Assembly: GCA_964615935.1 (NCBI GenBank)
Contig: CAZTTG010000129.1
Location: 1 to 13,389 of the forward strand
From: CAZTTG01 sp964615935
Lineage (GTDB): Bacteria > Planctomycetota > UBA1135 > GCA-002686595
Reading direction: 5' to 3'
Length of the DNA stretch: 13,389 nucleotides
The position numbers and the translations under genes are program-made. The notes beneath the pieces are model-generated. The model saw nothing but the letters and a program-made list of their open reading frames with translations. It had not been told where the DNA came from and did not search any database. Below are positions 1 to 7,695 of the stretch, one piece after another. Position 1 is the first letter of the stretch, and the number at the start of each line of letters is the position of its first letter.

Positions 1-170
1 CACCGGCCCGACCGCCGAATAACCGCGGATTTCGGCAGCCGCTAACACCCCCTGCCAGGACGCAAACCCAGGGTAAGCAGCCCCTCCCGGGAGCGCAACG
101 GCCCCACCGCGAGAGGGCCTCCGGTCGACATCCGCAGCTCGAGGAGAGCCGAGAGGCCGCCCTCCCGAAT

Positions 171-197
171 CCCCGCTTCGGCGGGGGATACCCCCGC
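171..197. other. Two overlapping, mutually exclusive hairpins
   Basis: CCCCGC (171-176) pairs with GCGGGG (181-186) across a TTCG tetraloop. The same right arm, GCGGGGG (181-187), also pairs perfectly with CCCCCGC (191-197) across ATA. Only one stem can form at a time. The pair lies just upstream of the predicted efflux-operon promoter. It may therefore be the terminator of an upstream transcript, or a DNA palindrome bound by a regulator. No T-tract follows, so a classical intrinsic terminator is not supported. The pairing is seen directly; the role is unknown. Confidence 0.4.
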
Positions 198-206
198 TGG
201 CAGGCC

Positions 207-263
207 GGTCCTTGATCCGCCCGGTGTGGGACCCTATACGGTCCAGGGCCTCCGGAGCGGTCC
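207..263 (+). promoter_or_regulatory. Sigma70-like promoter with GGWCC operator-like boxes for the efflux operon
   Basis: TTGATC (212-217) and TATACG (235-240) are separated by 17 bases, each matching 4 of 6 consensus positions. Transcription would begin near 247, leaving a leader of about 90 bases before the first gene. A perfect dyad, GGACC-N6-GGTCC (229-244), covers the -10 box. Further GGTCC copies lie at 207-211, directly abutting the -35 box, and at 259-263. A repressor on these boxes would block polymerase, which would fit metal-inducible control, but no regulator gene is in the window. The match to sigma70 is only moderate; promoter use and operator function are inferred. Confidence 0.45.
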
Positions 264-335
264 GCGGCCATCCCCAACGCCTCCGACCCGCTCTGCGGGT
301 GCTGCGAGCCCACCCAACGTCCCCTCGAGAGGTCG

Positions 336-1814
336 ATGATCACACCCCCCCATCCCGACGCCGCGAGAGATCCTGCAAGAGCGACGCGGATGGGGCCGAT
401 CCTCGGCGCCGTCGCACTCTTCCCGCTTCTCCTGTCTCTCGGCTGCCGCAGCCACCAGCCGGTCGAGTCCGAGCTCGCGCGGGCGACCGAGGGCTGGAGT
501 CGATCGGCCGCGCGGCTCGAGCCCGGCGAAGCCGAGGCGGTCCCGGAACCCGGCCTCGCCGAGCCGATGCCCAGCTCGCCCGTCTCGGCCCACGTCATGG
601 AGGCCCTGGCGCGCAACCCCTCGGTGAAGGCCGCCGTCGCCGACGCCCGGGCCATGGTCGAGCGCGTGTCGCAGGCCGGCGCCCTGCCCGACCCGGTGCT
701 CTCGGCCATGATCCGCCCCGAGCCCATCCGCACGGCTGCGGGCGACGCGGTGCTCACCCTGGGCCTGGCCCAGAGGATCCCCCTGCCGGCGCGGCTCGAC
801 CGCGCCGGGCGGGTGGCCGCGGCCGAGGTCCGCATGGCCATCGGGCGGCTGAACGCCGTCCGCCTGGGCCTGATCTCGGACGTGGAGCACGCCTGGCTGC
901 GGCTGTACCTGACCGATCGATCGCTGGAGCTGACCGCGGCCCACCTGCGGTCGCTGGTGGACCTGGAACAGGTGCTGTCCTCGGGCTACCGCGTGGGCCG
1001 CGTCGAGCACCAGGACCTGCTGCGCATGCAGACCGAGATCTCCAAGCTGCGCGACGCGGAGAGCCGCCTGGGGCGCCGGCGCGCGTCGGCCGCCGCCGCG
1101 CTCAACCGGCTCTGCAGCCAGCCCCCCTCCCGGGAGATCGCGGCGACCGAGCCCATCGTCCCGGTCGAGCTGCTGGCCGGCGTGGATCGGCTGATGGAGC
1201 TGGCCGCCGAGCACAACCCCGAGCTGGCCCTGCTGGACGCGCGCCTCGAGCGCGACCGCGAGAAGCTCGAGCTGGCTCGCCTCGAGGGCTGGCCCGACGC
1301 CTCGGTCGGCGTCGAGTGGACCCAGGTCGATCCGCGGGACGCGCCCGGAGGGATGGGCGGCCTGAGCGAATCCGGGGACGACATCTGGGCGCTGATGCTC
1401 AAGGTGGACCTGCCCCTGTGGCGGGATCGCATTCGCGCCGGTCGACGGGAGGCGCAGCAGCGCCTGGCGAGCACGCGGCTGGAGCGGCGCGCGGCCGAGG
1501 ACCTGCTGGCCTTCCGCATCCACGACGCCTGGATCCGGGTGCAGGCGCAGCAGGACACGCTGGAGATCCTGGAGTCCACGCTGATCCCGCAGGCCCGCCA
1601 GACCTGGGAGGTCTCCCTGACCGCCCACCAGGCCGGCCGCAGCAGCTTCCCCAGCGTGATCGACAACTGGCGGCGGCTGCTCGACTTCGAGCTGATGTAC
1701 CACCGCGAGGTGGCCGAGCTGGAGACGGCCCTCTCGGAGCTCGAGCGCCAGGTGGGCGTGCAGCTCCTCCACAGCGAGATCGAGGCGCGGACCGCCGAGC
1801 CGGAAGGGCGATGA
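336..1814 (+). CDS. TolC-family outer-membrane efflux lipoprotein (CusC-like)
   Basis: 492 residues. It should form the trimeric outer-membrane channel of the tripartite metal pump encoded with the next two genes. The N-terminus has a positive segment, a hydrophobic stretch (residues 20-35) and a lipobox ending at Cys37 (SLGC), so lipid anchoring to the outer membrane is likely. Two outer-membrane-efflux repeats follow, about residues 80-265 and 275-480. Both have long Ala/Leu/Glu/Arg-rich helices; the second contains the typical AEHNPELALLDARLE segment and a PLWRDRIRAGRREAQQRL turn into a helix. Length is normal for the family. The start at 336 has GAGAGG (327-332) only 3 bases upstream; ATG 390 would leave a signal without its basic region. 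The stop overlaps the adaptor start. Specificity is inferred from the neighbours, not from this protein. Confidence 0.9.
   Translation: MITPPHPDAARDPARATRMGPILGAVALFPLLLSLGCRSHQPVESELARATEGWSRSAARLEPGEAEAVPEPGLAEPMPSSPVSAHVMEALARNPSVKAAVADARAMVERVSQAGALPDPVLSAMIRPEPIRTAAGDAVLTLGLAQRIPLPARLDRAGRVAAAEVRMAIGRLNAVRLGLISDVEHAWLRLYLTDRSLELTAAHLRSLVDLEQVLSSGYRVGRVEHQDLLRMQTEISKLRDAESRLGRRRASAAAALNRLCSQPPSREIAATEPIVPVELLAGVDRLMELAAEHNPELALLDARLERDREKLELARLEGWPDASVGVEWTQVDPRDAPGGMGGLSESGDDIWALMLKVDLPLWRDRIRAGRREAQQRLASTRLERRAAEDLLAFRIHDAWIRVQAQQDTLEILESTLIPQARQTWEVSLTAHQAGRSSFPSVIDNWRRLLDFELMYHREVAELETALSELERQVGVQLLHSEIEARTAEPEGR
1802..1808 (+). promoter_or_regulatory. Ribosome binding site deciding the adaptor start
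   Basis: GGAAGGG lies 5 bases before ATG 1814 but only 2 bases before the adjacent in-frame ATG 1811. The spacing favours 1814, where the start shares one base with the TGA of the upstream gene. This indicates translational coupling. Confidence 0.6.
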
Positions 1815-3511
1815 TGAGCCGAATGGAGCACGAGGAGCGGGCCCTGCGGGTGAGGGGGGTCCTGGCGCGCTGGTGCCTGGTCCTGCTCGCGGTGGGAGCC
1901 TTCGCCGCCTGGGCGTCCTGGCGGATGACGACGGCCGCCGAGGAGCTGGCGGGCGCGGCGCCGTCGATGGGAGGCGAGGCGCCCGCCGAGAGGACCCTCG
2001 AGCACTGGACCTGCTCGATGCACCCGGAGGTCCGGCTGCCCGAGCCGGGCGAATGCCCGGTGTGCGGGATGCCGCTGGTCCCCCAGTACTCGGAAGAGGG
2101 CGAGCCCCAGGAGCCACCCGACGCACCCCGGGCCTGGTACCTGTGCACCATGCCGGAGTGCAACGACCCCGGCAGCGACGACCCCGAGAGCCGCTGCCCG
2201 GTGTGCGGGATGCAGCGCGAGCCGGTGATGCTGGACCCGATGGGGGGCGAGCCCGGCGAGGCCCGCCTCTCCCTCTCCGAGCACGCCCGGCGGCTGGCCG
2301 GGCTGGCCGCCGAGCCGGTGGCCTACCGCCACCTCTCGAGGTCCATCCGCACGGTGGGCAAGGTCACCTACGACGAGACGCGCCGCCGGATGGTCAGCGC
2401 CTGGACCAGCGGGCGGATCGACCGGCTCTTCGCCGACTTCACCGGCATGGTGGTCAGCCAGGGCGATCACCTGGTGGAGATCTACAGCCCCGAGCTGGTC
2501 TCGGCCCAGGAGGAGATGCTGCAGTTCCTGCGCGGCTTTCGCGCGATGAGCGCGGACTCCCCGGGGCCCGCCCGCGAGAGCGCGCAGGCGCTGATCGACT
2601 CGGCCCGGCAGAAGCTGGAGCTGCTGGGCATCACCCCGGCGCAGATCGAGGCGCTCGAGGAGACCGGCCAGGCGACCACGCACCTCGTGATGCACGCCCC
2701 CCTGGGGGGGACCATCGTGCGCAAGTGGGCCATGGAGGGGATGTACGCGAAGACCGGCGATCCGCTGTACGAGATCGCCGACCTGACGCGGGTCTGGCTC
2801 CTGCTGGACCTCTACGAGGCCGACCTGCCGTGGATCGCGCCCTTCCAGGTGGTCGAGCTGACCGCCCGCTCGCTGCCGGGCGAGGTGTTCCGGGGCGAGA
2901 TCACCTTCGTGGACCCCCTGGTGGACGACGCCACCCGCACCATCAAGGTGCGCGTGGACGTGGACAACCCCGAGCGGAGGCTCAAGCCCGGCATGTTCGT
3001 GACCGCCCGGATCGGGGTGAGCCTGGGCGAGGGGGGCCGCGCCGCCGCGGCCGCGGCCCGCGGCGACTGGGCCTGCCCCATGCACACCTGGGAGACGGCC
3101 GAGGCCCTGGCCCCCTGCCCCATCTGCGAGATGGACATGGTGCTCGCCTCCTCGATCCCCGGCCACCGCCCGCCCCTCGCGGCGGCGCCCGTCCTGAGCG
3201 TGCCGCGCGAGGCGGTGCTGCGGACCGGCGAGCGCTCGCTGGTCTACGTGGAGGAGGAGCCGGGCGTCTACGCGGGGCTGGAGGTCGCGCTCGGGCCGGT
3301 GGCGCAGGACGAGGGTGGACGGCCGTTCTACCCGGTGCTCGAGGGCCTCCAGGAGGGACAGCGGGTGGTCACCCGCGGCAACTTCGCCATCGACAGCCAG
3401 ATGCAGATCGCGGGCAGGCCCAGCCTGTTCAACGCCCCCGAGCCGGGCGCGGCGCCGCAGCCGGCCCCCTCGCACGATCACCCGATGCCGGAAGCGGGCC
3501 GGGATGATTGA
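1814..3511 (+). CDS. cusB: RND periplasmic adaptor (CusB-like) with three heavy-metal-binding modules
   Basis: 565 residues; the membrane-fusion protein linking pump and outer-membrane channel. One membrane anchor helix spans about residues 16-36. HMBD-type Cys/Met modules follow. Module 1 is at 65-92 (C67, M69, H70, C81, C84, M86), with the classical CSMHPEV...CPVCGM pattern. Module 2, at 108-139, is degenerate (C111, C116, C128, C131, M133) and lacks the CxMH histidine. A CusB-type core follows: barrel-sandwich halves around 192-228 and 290-325, a helical hairpin at 228-288 and a beta-barrel at 326-402. A third module sits at 419-446 (C421, H424, C435, C438, M440), inserted before the membrane-proximal domain (460-535). 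The tail has a short SHDHPM stretch. E. coli CusB is about 400 residues, so the extra length is largely these modules. Cu(I)/Ag(I) is the likeliest substrate. The gene overlaps both neighbours. Confidence 0.92.
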   Translation: MSRMEHEERALRVRGVLARWCLVLLAVGAFAAWASWRMTTAAEELAGAAPSMGGEAPAERTLEHWTCSMHPEVRLPEPGECPVCGMPLVPQYSEEGEPQEPPDAPRAWYLCTMPECNDPGSDDPESRCPVCGMQREPVMLDPMGGEPGEARLSLSEHARRLAGLAAEPVAYRHLSRSIRTVGKVTYDETRRRMVSAWTSGRIDRLFADFTGMVVSQGDHLVEIYSPELVSAQEEMLQFLRGFRAMSADSPGPARESAQALIDSARQKLELLGITPAQIEALEETGQATTHLVMHAPLGGTIVRKWAMEGMYAKTGDPLYEIADLTRVWLLLDLYEADLPWIAPFQVVELTARSLPGEVFRGEITFVDPLVDDATRTIKVRVDVDNPERRLKPGMFVTARIGVSLGEGGRAAAAAARGDWACPMHTWETAEALAPCPICEMDMVLASSIPGHRPPLAAAPVLSVPREAVLRTGERSLVYVEEEPGVYAGLEVALGPVAQDEGGRPFYPVLEGLQEGQRVVTRGNFAIDSQMQIAGRPSLFNAPEPGAAPQPAPSHDHPMPEAGRDD

Positions 3512-6500
3512 CCGCCTCGTCCGGATCTTCCTGAGCGCCCCGGTCCTGGCGATCCTCCTGGCCGGCGTGCTGGCCGCCTGGGGCTGGCGCTCGTTCCAGG
3601 CCAATCCCAAGGACGCCATCCCGGACATCGCCGAGAACCAGGCGATCGTCTTCACCGAGTGGATGGGCCGCAGCCCCAAGGACGTGGACGAGCAGGTCAC
3701 CTACCCGCTCACGGTGGCCCTGCAGGGCGTGCCCGGGGTCGAGGAGATCCGCGCCACCAGCGGCTTCGGCTGGTCCATCGTCTACGTCGTGTTCGAGGAC
3801 GACATCGGCTTCTACTGGGCCCGCAGCCGGGTGCTCGAGCGCCTCAACGCGGCCCAGGCCAAGCTCCCCGACGGGGTCGTGCCCCGCCTGGGGCCGGACG
3901 CCACGGCCCTGGGCCAGGTCTTCTGGTACACGGTCGAGAACGGCTGGACCTCGCCGCGGCGGCCGGGGCTGCGCTTCGGGGACGACGGCCGGCTGACCGA
4001 GACCTCGCGGCGGGCCCTGCCGCTGGACGACCCGGTGCTGCGGGCCACCCTGGACATGGCCGAGCCCTTCACCTGCCCCCTCACCGGGGTGGACCTGGTC
4101 TTCAGCCAGCTCCCGCTCGACGAGCTGCGCAGCATCCAGGACTTCGACGTCAAGCTGGCGCTGGAGAGCGTGGAGGGCATCAGCGAGGTGGCCAGCGTCG
4201 GCGGCCACGTGCGCCAGTACCAGATCGACGTCGACCCCGAGGCCCTGCGGGCCTTCGACGTGCCCCTGGGAGCCCTGGTCTCGGCCGTCCGGGCCTCCAA
4301 CCTCGACGTGGGGGCCAAGGTCATCGAGCAGAGCGGGATGGAGGTGCTGGTCCGCGGCGTGGGCTTCCTGGGGGGCGGCGACCGCAGCGCAGGGACGCGC
4401 GCCGAGCGGGAGCGGGCGGCCATCGCCGACATCGAGAACATCGTGGTCAAGGCCACCGACGGGGCGCCGATCTACGTCCGGCAGCTCGCCGACGTGACCA
4501 CCGGGCCCGACTTCCGCCGCGGGGCGCTGGACAAGATGGGGGCCGAGGCCGTGGGCGGCTGCGCCATCATGCGCTTCGGCGAGAACCCCCTGAGCGTCAT
4601 CGAGCGGCTGAAGGAGGGGGTCGCCGGGATCGAGGCCGGCCTGCCGCCCGGGGTGCGCATCGTCGCCTTCTACGACCGCAGCGAGCTGATCGGCGAGACC
4701 ATGGCCACCCTGGGCCGGGCCCTGTGGCAGGAGCTCTTGATCACGGCCGTGGCGGTGGTGCTCTTCCTGCTGCACTTCCGCAGCAGCCTGGTGATCGCGG
4801 TCACCCTGCCCCTGGCGGTGCTCTTCGCCTTCGTCTGCATGCAGGCCCTGGACGTGGGCTCCAACATCATGAGCCTGGCCGGCATCGCCATCGCCATCGG
4901 GACGATGGTCGACATGGCCATCGTGATGACCGAGAACATCCACCAGCACCTCACGGCACACCGCGACGAGTACACCCGCCTGGAGCCGGGTCCGGGGGGG
5001 CGGCTGCGGGCGGTGATCGACCCGGCCGCGCGGACCGAGGTCGTGCGGAAGGCGGCGGTCGAGGTGGGCGGGGCGATCCTGACCGCCGTCAGCACCACGG
5101 TGATCTCCTTCCTGCCGGTCTTCTTCCTGGAGGGCCAGACGGCCCGGCTGTTCACGCCGCTGGCCTGGACCAAGACCTTCTGCCTGGTGGGCGCCATCCT
5201 GATGGCGCTGGTGGTGGTCCCGCCGCTGGCCTCCCTGATGCTGCGCGAGCAGCGGGTGCCGCGCGGACGGGCGGCGCTCTTCAGCGCGATCCTCGGGGGC
5301 GCCGCGGGCTGGGGGTGGACCGCGCTCGGCGGGCCGGGCGGGGCGCCCGGGGTGGTGGCCTCCTTCCGGCGGGTCCTTCATCTGGGCGAGCCCCTCGACG
5401 CCCTGGCCGTGGGGGCCATCGCCTTCCTCATCGCCTGGGTGGTCCTGCGCGAGCGGACCCGCTCCGCCGAGGAGAACCCCACCACCCGCCTGATCCACCG
5501 GGTCTACGAGCCGGCCCTGCGCTGGATCCTGGCGCACAAGCTCCTCTTCCTCGCCCTGCCGCTCCTCCTCTCGGTGTGGGGGCTCGCCGTCTGGCTGGGG
5601 TGGGCGGCCGTGGTCGGCCCTCTGCTGGCGCCCCCGCGCGCCCTGGGCCTCTCGCTGGAGACCTGGTCCCTGGCCCTGTGGATCCACCTCGGCCTGGGCG
5701 CCCTGGCCGGCCTGGTGCTCCTGCCGCTCCTGCTCGACACGGTCGGCCTCTTCCGGCGGTGCCCCCCTTCGAGAGCCCGGAGCCGATCCTGGCTCCGCCG
5801 CGCGACCTGCCTCGCGACCGCCGCCCTGGTGGCCTGGGGCCTTCACGCGGCCGGCTTCGCCCAGGCCCGCTCGGCGCCCATCGCCGCGATCCTGGGCCTC
5901 CCGCCCGTCGAGCTGGATCGCTTCTCCCCCCTGGCGGCCGCCCTGGCGGACGAGGAGGGCATCGGTCAGGAGTTCATGCCTCCCCTGGACGAGGGGGACT
6001 TCCTGTACATGCCCAGCATCCTCCCGGCGGGCTCCATCAACACCGTCATGGAGGTGATGCGCAAGCAGGACCTGGCCTTCGCCGAGCTCGAGGAGGTCGA
6101 GCTGGTGGTGGGCAAGCTGGGCCGCATCGAGTCGGCCCTCGACCCCGCGCCGGTGGGGATGCTCGAGACGGTCATCGCCCTGCGGCCGCGCGCCGAGTGG
6201 CCGCTGGTCGACGACCCCGATCATCCGGGCCGGGAGCGCCGCCGCACCATGGCCGAGATCTGGGATCGGATCCAGGAGGCCGGCCGCTTCCCGGGGGTGC
6301 TGCCCTCGGTCGAGCTGCAGCCCATCCGTACCCGGGTGGAGATGCTCAGCACCGGGCTCAGCGCCAAGATCGGCCTGAAGGTCTACGGCGACGACCTGCG
6401 CCGCTGCGAGGAGCTGGCGGTGGGGATCGAGCGCATCCTGCGCGAGCAGCTCGAGGGCGCGGGCTCGGTGAGCGCCATCCGCACCAACGGCAAGCCCTAC

Positions 6501-7565
6501 CTCGAGTTCCGCATCGACCGCGAGGCCATCGCCCGCCACGGGGTCCACATCCGCGACGTGCAGAACGTGATCGAGGTGGCCATCGGCGGCCGCAACCTGA
6601 CCACCACCTACGAGGGCCTGGACCGCTACCCGGTGCGCGTCCGCTACCAGCGGGAGCTGCGCGACGACCCGCCCGACCTGGAGCGCATCCTCATCCCCAC
6701 GCCATCGGGCGCCCAGATCCCCATCTCGGAGGTGGCCGAGATCCAGAGCGTGGTGGGCCCCATGAGCGTCCGCCGCGAGGGCGCCCGCTACGTCAGCTAC
6801 GTGGCCATGACCAACGCCGGCGTGGACGAGACCACCCTGGTGCGCCGCGGGCAGGAGATCCTCGCCCGCAGCGTCATCGACGGCAGCCTGGACGTGCCCG
6901 ACGGCTTCTCCTTCAAGTGGACCGGCAGCTACGAGCGCAACCTGAAGGCCAAGGAGCGGCTGGCGCTCCTGGTGCCCCTGGTCCTCCTGATCAACTTCGT
7001 GCTGATCTACCTGCAGTTCAAGCGCTTCTCGCTGGCCATGGTGGTCCTGGCGGCCATCCCGGTGGCCTTCGCCGGCGGCTTCCTGCTGCTGCAATGGTGG
7101 CCGCAGATCCAGGACTGGCTGTACCTCTCGGGCCTGATGGACCGCGGCTTCGAGGGCAGCGGGATGTACCTGACGGTCGCGGTGTGGGTGGGCTTCATCG
7201 CGCTCTTCGGCATCGCCGTGGACGACGGCATCGTCATGGGCACCTACCTGGACCAGACCTTCGGGCGGCGCAAGATCGAGCGCTTCGCCGAGATCGAGGA
7301 GCGCGTGGTGGAGGCCGGACTGCGGCGCATCCGGCCCTGCCTGATGACCTCCTTCACCACCCTGGCGGCCCTGGTCCCGGTGCTGCTCTCCACCGGCCGG
7401 GGCAGCGACGTGATGGTCCCCATGGCCATCCCGGTGTTCGGGGGCATGCTACTGACCCTGGTGGTGCTCTTCGTGGTGCCCGCCAGCTACTGCGGGCTGA
7501 AGCAGCTCAAGTGGCGCCTGGGGCTGCCGGACGGGGATTTCGTCGAGGATCGGCTCCGGGGCTGA
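3504..7565 (+). CDS. cusA: Heavy-metal RND efflux pump (CusA/CzcA family), enlarged
   Basis: 1353 residues against about 1047 in E. coli CusA. It is the inner-membrane, proton-driven pump; it overlaps the adaptor gene by 8 bases, and GGAAG (3490-3494) lies 9 bases before the start. TM1 is about residues 5-27. The periplasmic porter segment FGWSIVYVVF and the ASVGG motif are present. TM4 has GTMVDMAIVMTEN with D470, equivalent to CusA D405. The CusA metal-site methionines M573, M623 and M672 correspond to M836 (LYMPS), M886 (GMLETV) and M947 (EMLSTG), which argues for Cu(I)/Ag(I). D1240 replaces CusA E939, and C1279 (RPCLMT) replaces K984. Additions: a periplasmic insert around 142-200 with C191, and about 180 residues between 583 and 825 that look like four extra membrane helices. 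The specificity call is inference; divalent-metal (Czc-type) transport is less likely. Confidence 0.95.
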   Translation: MIDRLVRIFLSAPVLAILLAGVLAAWGWRSFQANPKDAIPDIAENQAIVFTEWMGRSPKDVDEQVTYPLTVALQGVPGVEEIRATSGFGWSIVYVVFEDDIGFYWARSRVLERLNAAQAKLPDGVVPRLGPDATALGQVFWYTVENGWTSPRRPGLRFGDDGRLTETSRRALPLDDPVLRATLDMAEPFTCPLTGVDLVFSQLPLDELRSIQDFDVKLALESVEGISEVASVGGHVRQYQIDVDPEALRAFDVPLGALVSAVRASNLDVGAKVIEQSGMEVLVRGVGFLGGGDRSAGTRAERERAAIADIENIVVKATDGAPIYVRQLADVTTGPDFRRGALDKMGAEAVGGCAIMRFGENPLSVIERLKEGVAGIEAGLPPGVRIVAFYDRSELIGETMATLGRALWQELLITAVAVVLFLLHFRSSLVIAVTLPLAVLFAFVCMQALDVGSNIMSLAGIAIAIGTMVDMAIVMTENIHQHLTAHRDEYTRLEPGPGGRLRAVIDPAARTEVVRKAAVEVGGAILTAVSTTVISFLPVFFLEGQTARLFTPLAWTKTFCLVGAILMALVVVPPLASLMLREQRVPRGRAALFSAILGGAAGWGWTALGGPGGAPGVVASFRRVLHLGEPLDALAVGAIAFLIAWVVLRERTRSAEENPTTRLIHRVYEPALRWILAHKLLFLALPLLLSVWGLAVWLGWAAVVGPLLAPPRALGLSLETWSLALWIHLGLGALAGLVLLPLLLDTVGLFRRCPPSRARSRSWLRRATCLATAALVAWGLHAAGFAQARSAPIAAILGLPPVELDRFSPLAAALADEEGIGQEFMPPLDEGDFLYMPSILPAGSINTVMEVMRKQDLAFAELEEVELVVGKLGRIESALDPAPVGMLETVIALRPRAEWPLVDDPDHPGRERRRTMAEIWDRIQEAGRFPGVLPSVELQPIRTRVEMLSTGLSAKIGLKVYGDDLRRCEELAVGIERILREQLEGAGSVSAIRTNGKPYLEFRIDREAIARHGVHIRDVQNVIEVAIGGRNLTTTYEGLDRYPVRVRYQRELRDDPPDLERILIPTPSGAQIPISEVAEIQSVVGPMSVRREGARYVSYVAMTNAGVDETTLVRRGQEILARSVIDGSLDVPDGFSFKWTGSYERNLKAKERLALLVPLVLLINFVLIYLQFKRFSLAMVVLAAIPVAFAGGFLLLQWWPQIQDWLYLSGLMDRGFEGSGMYLTVAVWVGFIALFGIAVDDGIVMGTYLDQTFGRRKIERFAEIEERVVEAGLRRIRPCLMTSFTTLAALVPVLLSTGRGSDVMVPMAIPVFGGMLLTLVVLFVVPASYCGLKQLKWRLGLPDGDFVEDRLRG

Positions 7566-7576
7566 TTCCCGGCGAG

Positions 7577-7612
7577 GAACGGCCTTGAACGGCCCTCAGG
7601 GTGGACTATGCT
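7577..7612 (+). promoter_or_regulatory. Candidate promoter with 10-bp tandem repeat
   Basis: Two adjacent copies of GAACGGCCYT (7577-7586 and 7587-7596, 9 of 10 bases identical) overlap a TTGAAC -35-like box (7585-7590). A TATGCT -10-like box follows 16 bases later (7607-7612), each box matching 4 of 6 consensus bases. A small CCCTCAGGG dyad (7593-7601) lies in the spacer. It could drive the lipoprotein, LamG and transporter genes separately from the pump operon. Box quality is weak, so read-through from the pump genes is equally possible. Confidence 0.3.
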
Positions 7613-7681
7613 CCCGGCTTGACCGCGCCCGATCTCTCCCCCGGACCGGCGGGATCGAGGCGACCACAGCAATTCCGGCCG

Positions 7682-7686
7682 AGGAG
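7682..7686 (+). promoter_or_regulatory. Ribosome binding site deciding the lipoprotein start
   Basis: AGGAG (part of GAGGAG, 7681-7686) directly abuts the in-frame ATG 7687 but lies 9 bases before ATG 7696. The spacing favours 7696, which also gives a compact lipoprotein signal beginning MRRTNR. Confidence 0.65.
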
Positions 7687-7695
7687 ATGCCAATC

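Noticed and set aside
234..3700. Very long reverse-strand open frames (630 and 904 codons) opposite the channel and adaptor genes
   Set aside because: They lie antisense to genes with clear family motifs and have Arg/Gly/His/Ala-rich, low-complexity composition, as expected from GC-rich codons read backwards.
3429..7094. Reverse-strand open frame of 1221 codons opposite the pump gene
   Set aside because: It has no recognisable domain and is His/Gln/Gly/Asp-rich; it is the antisense of strongly patterned membrane codons.
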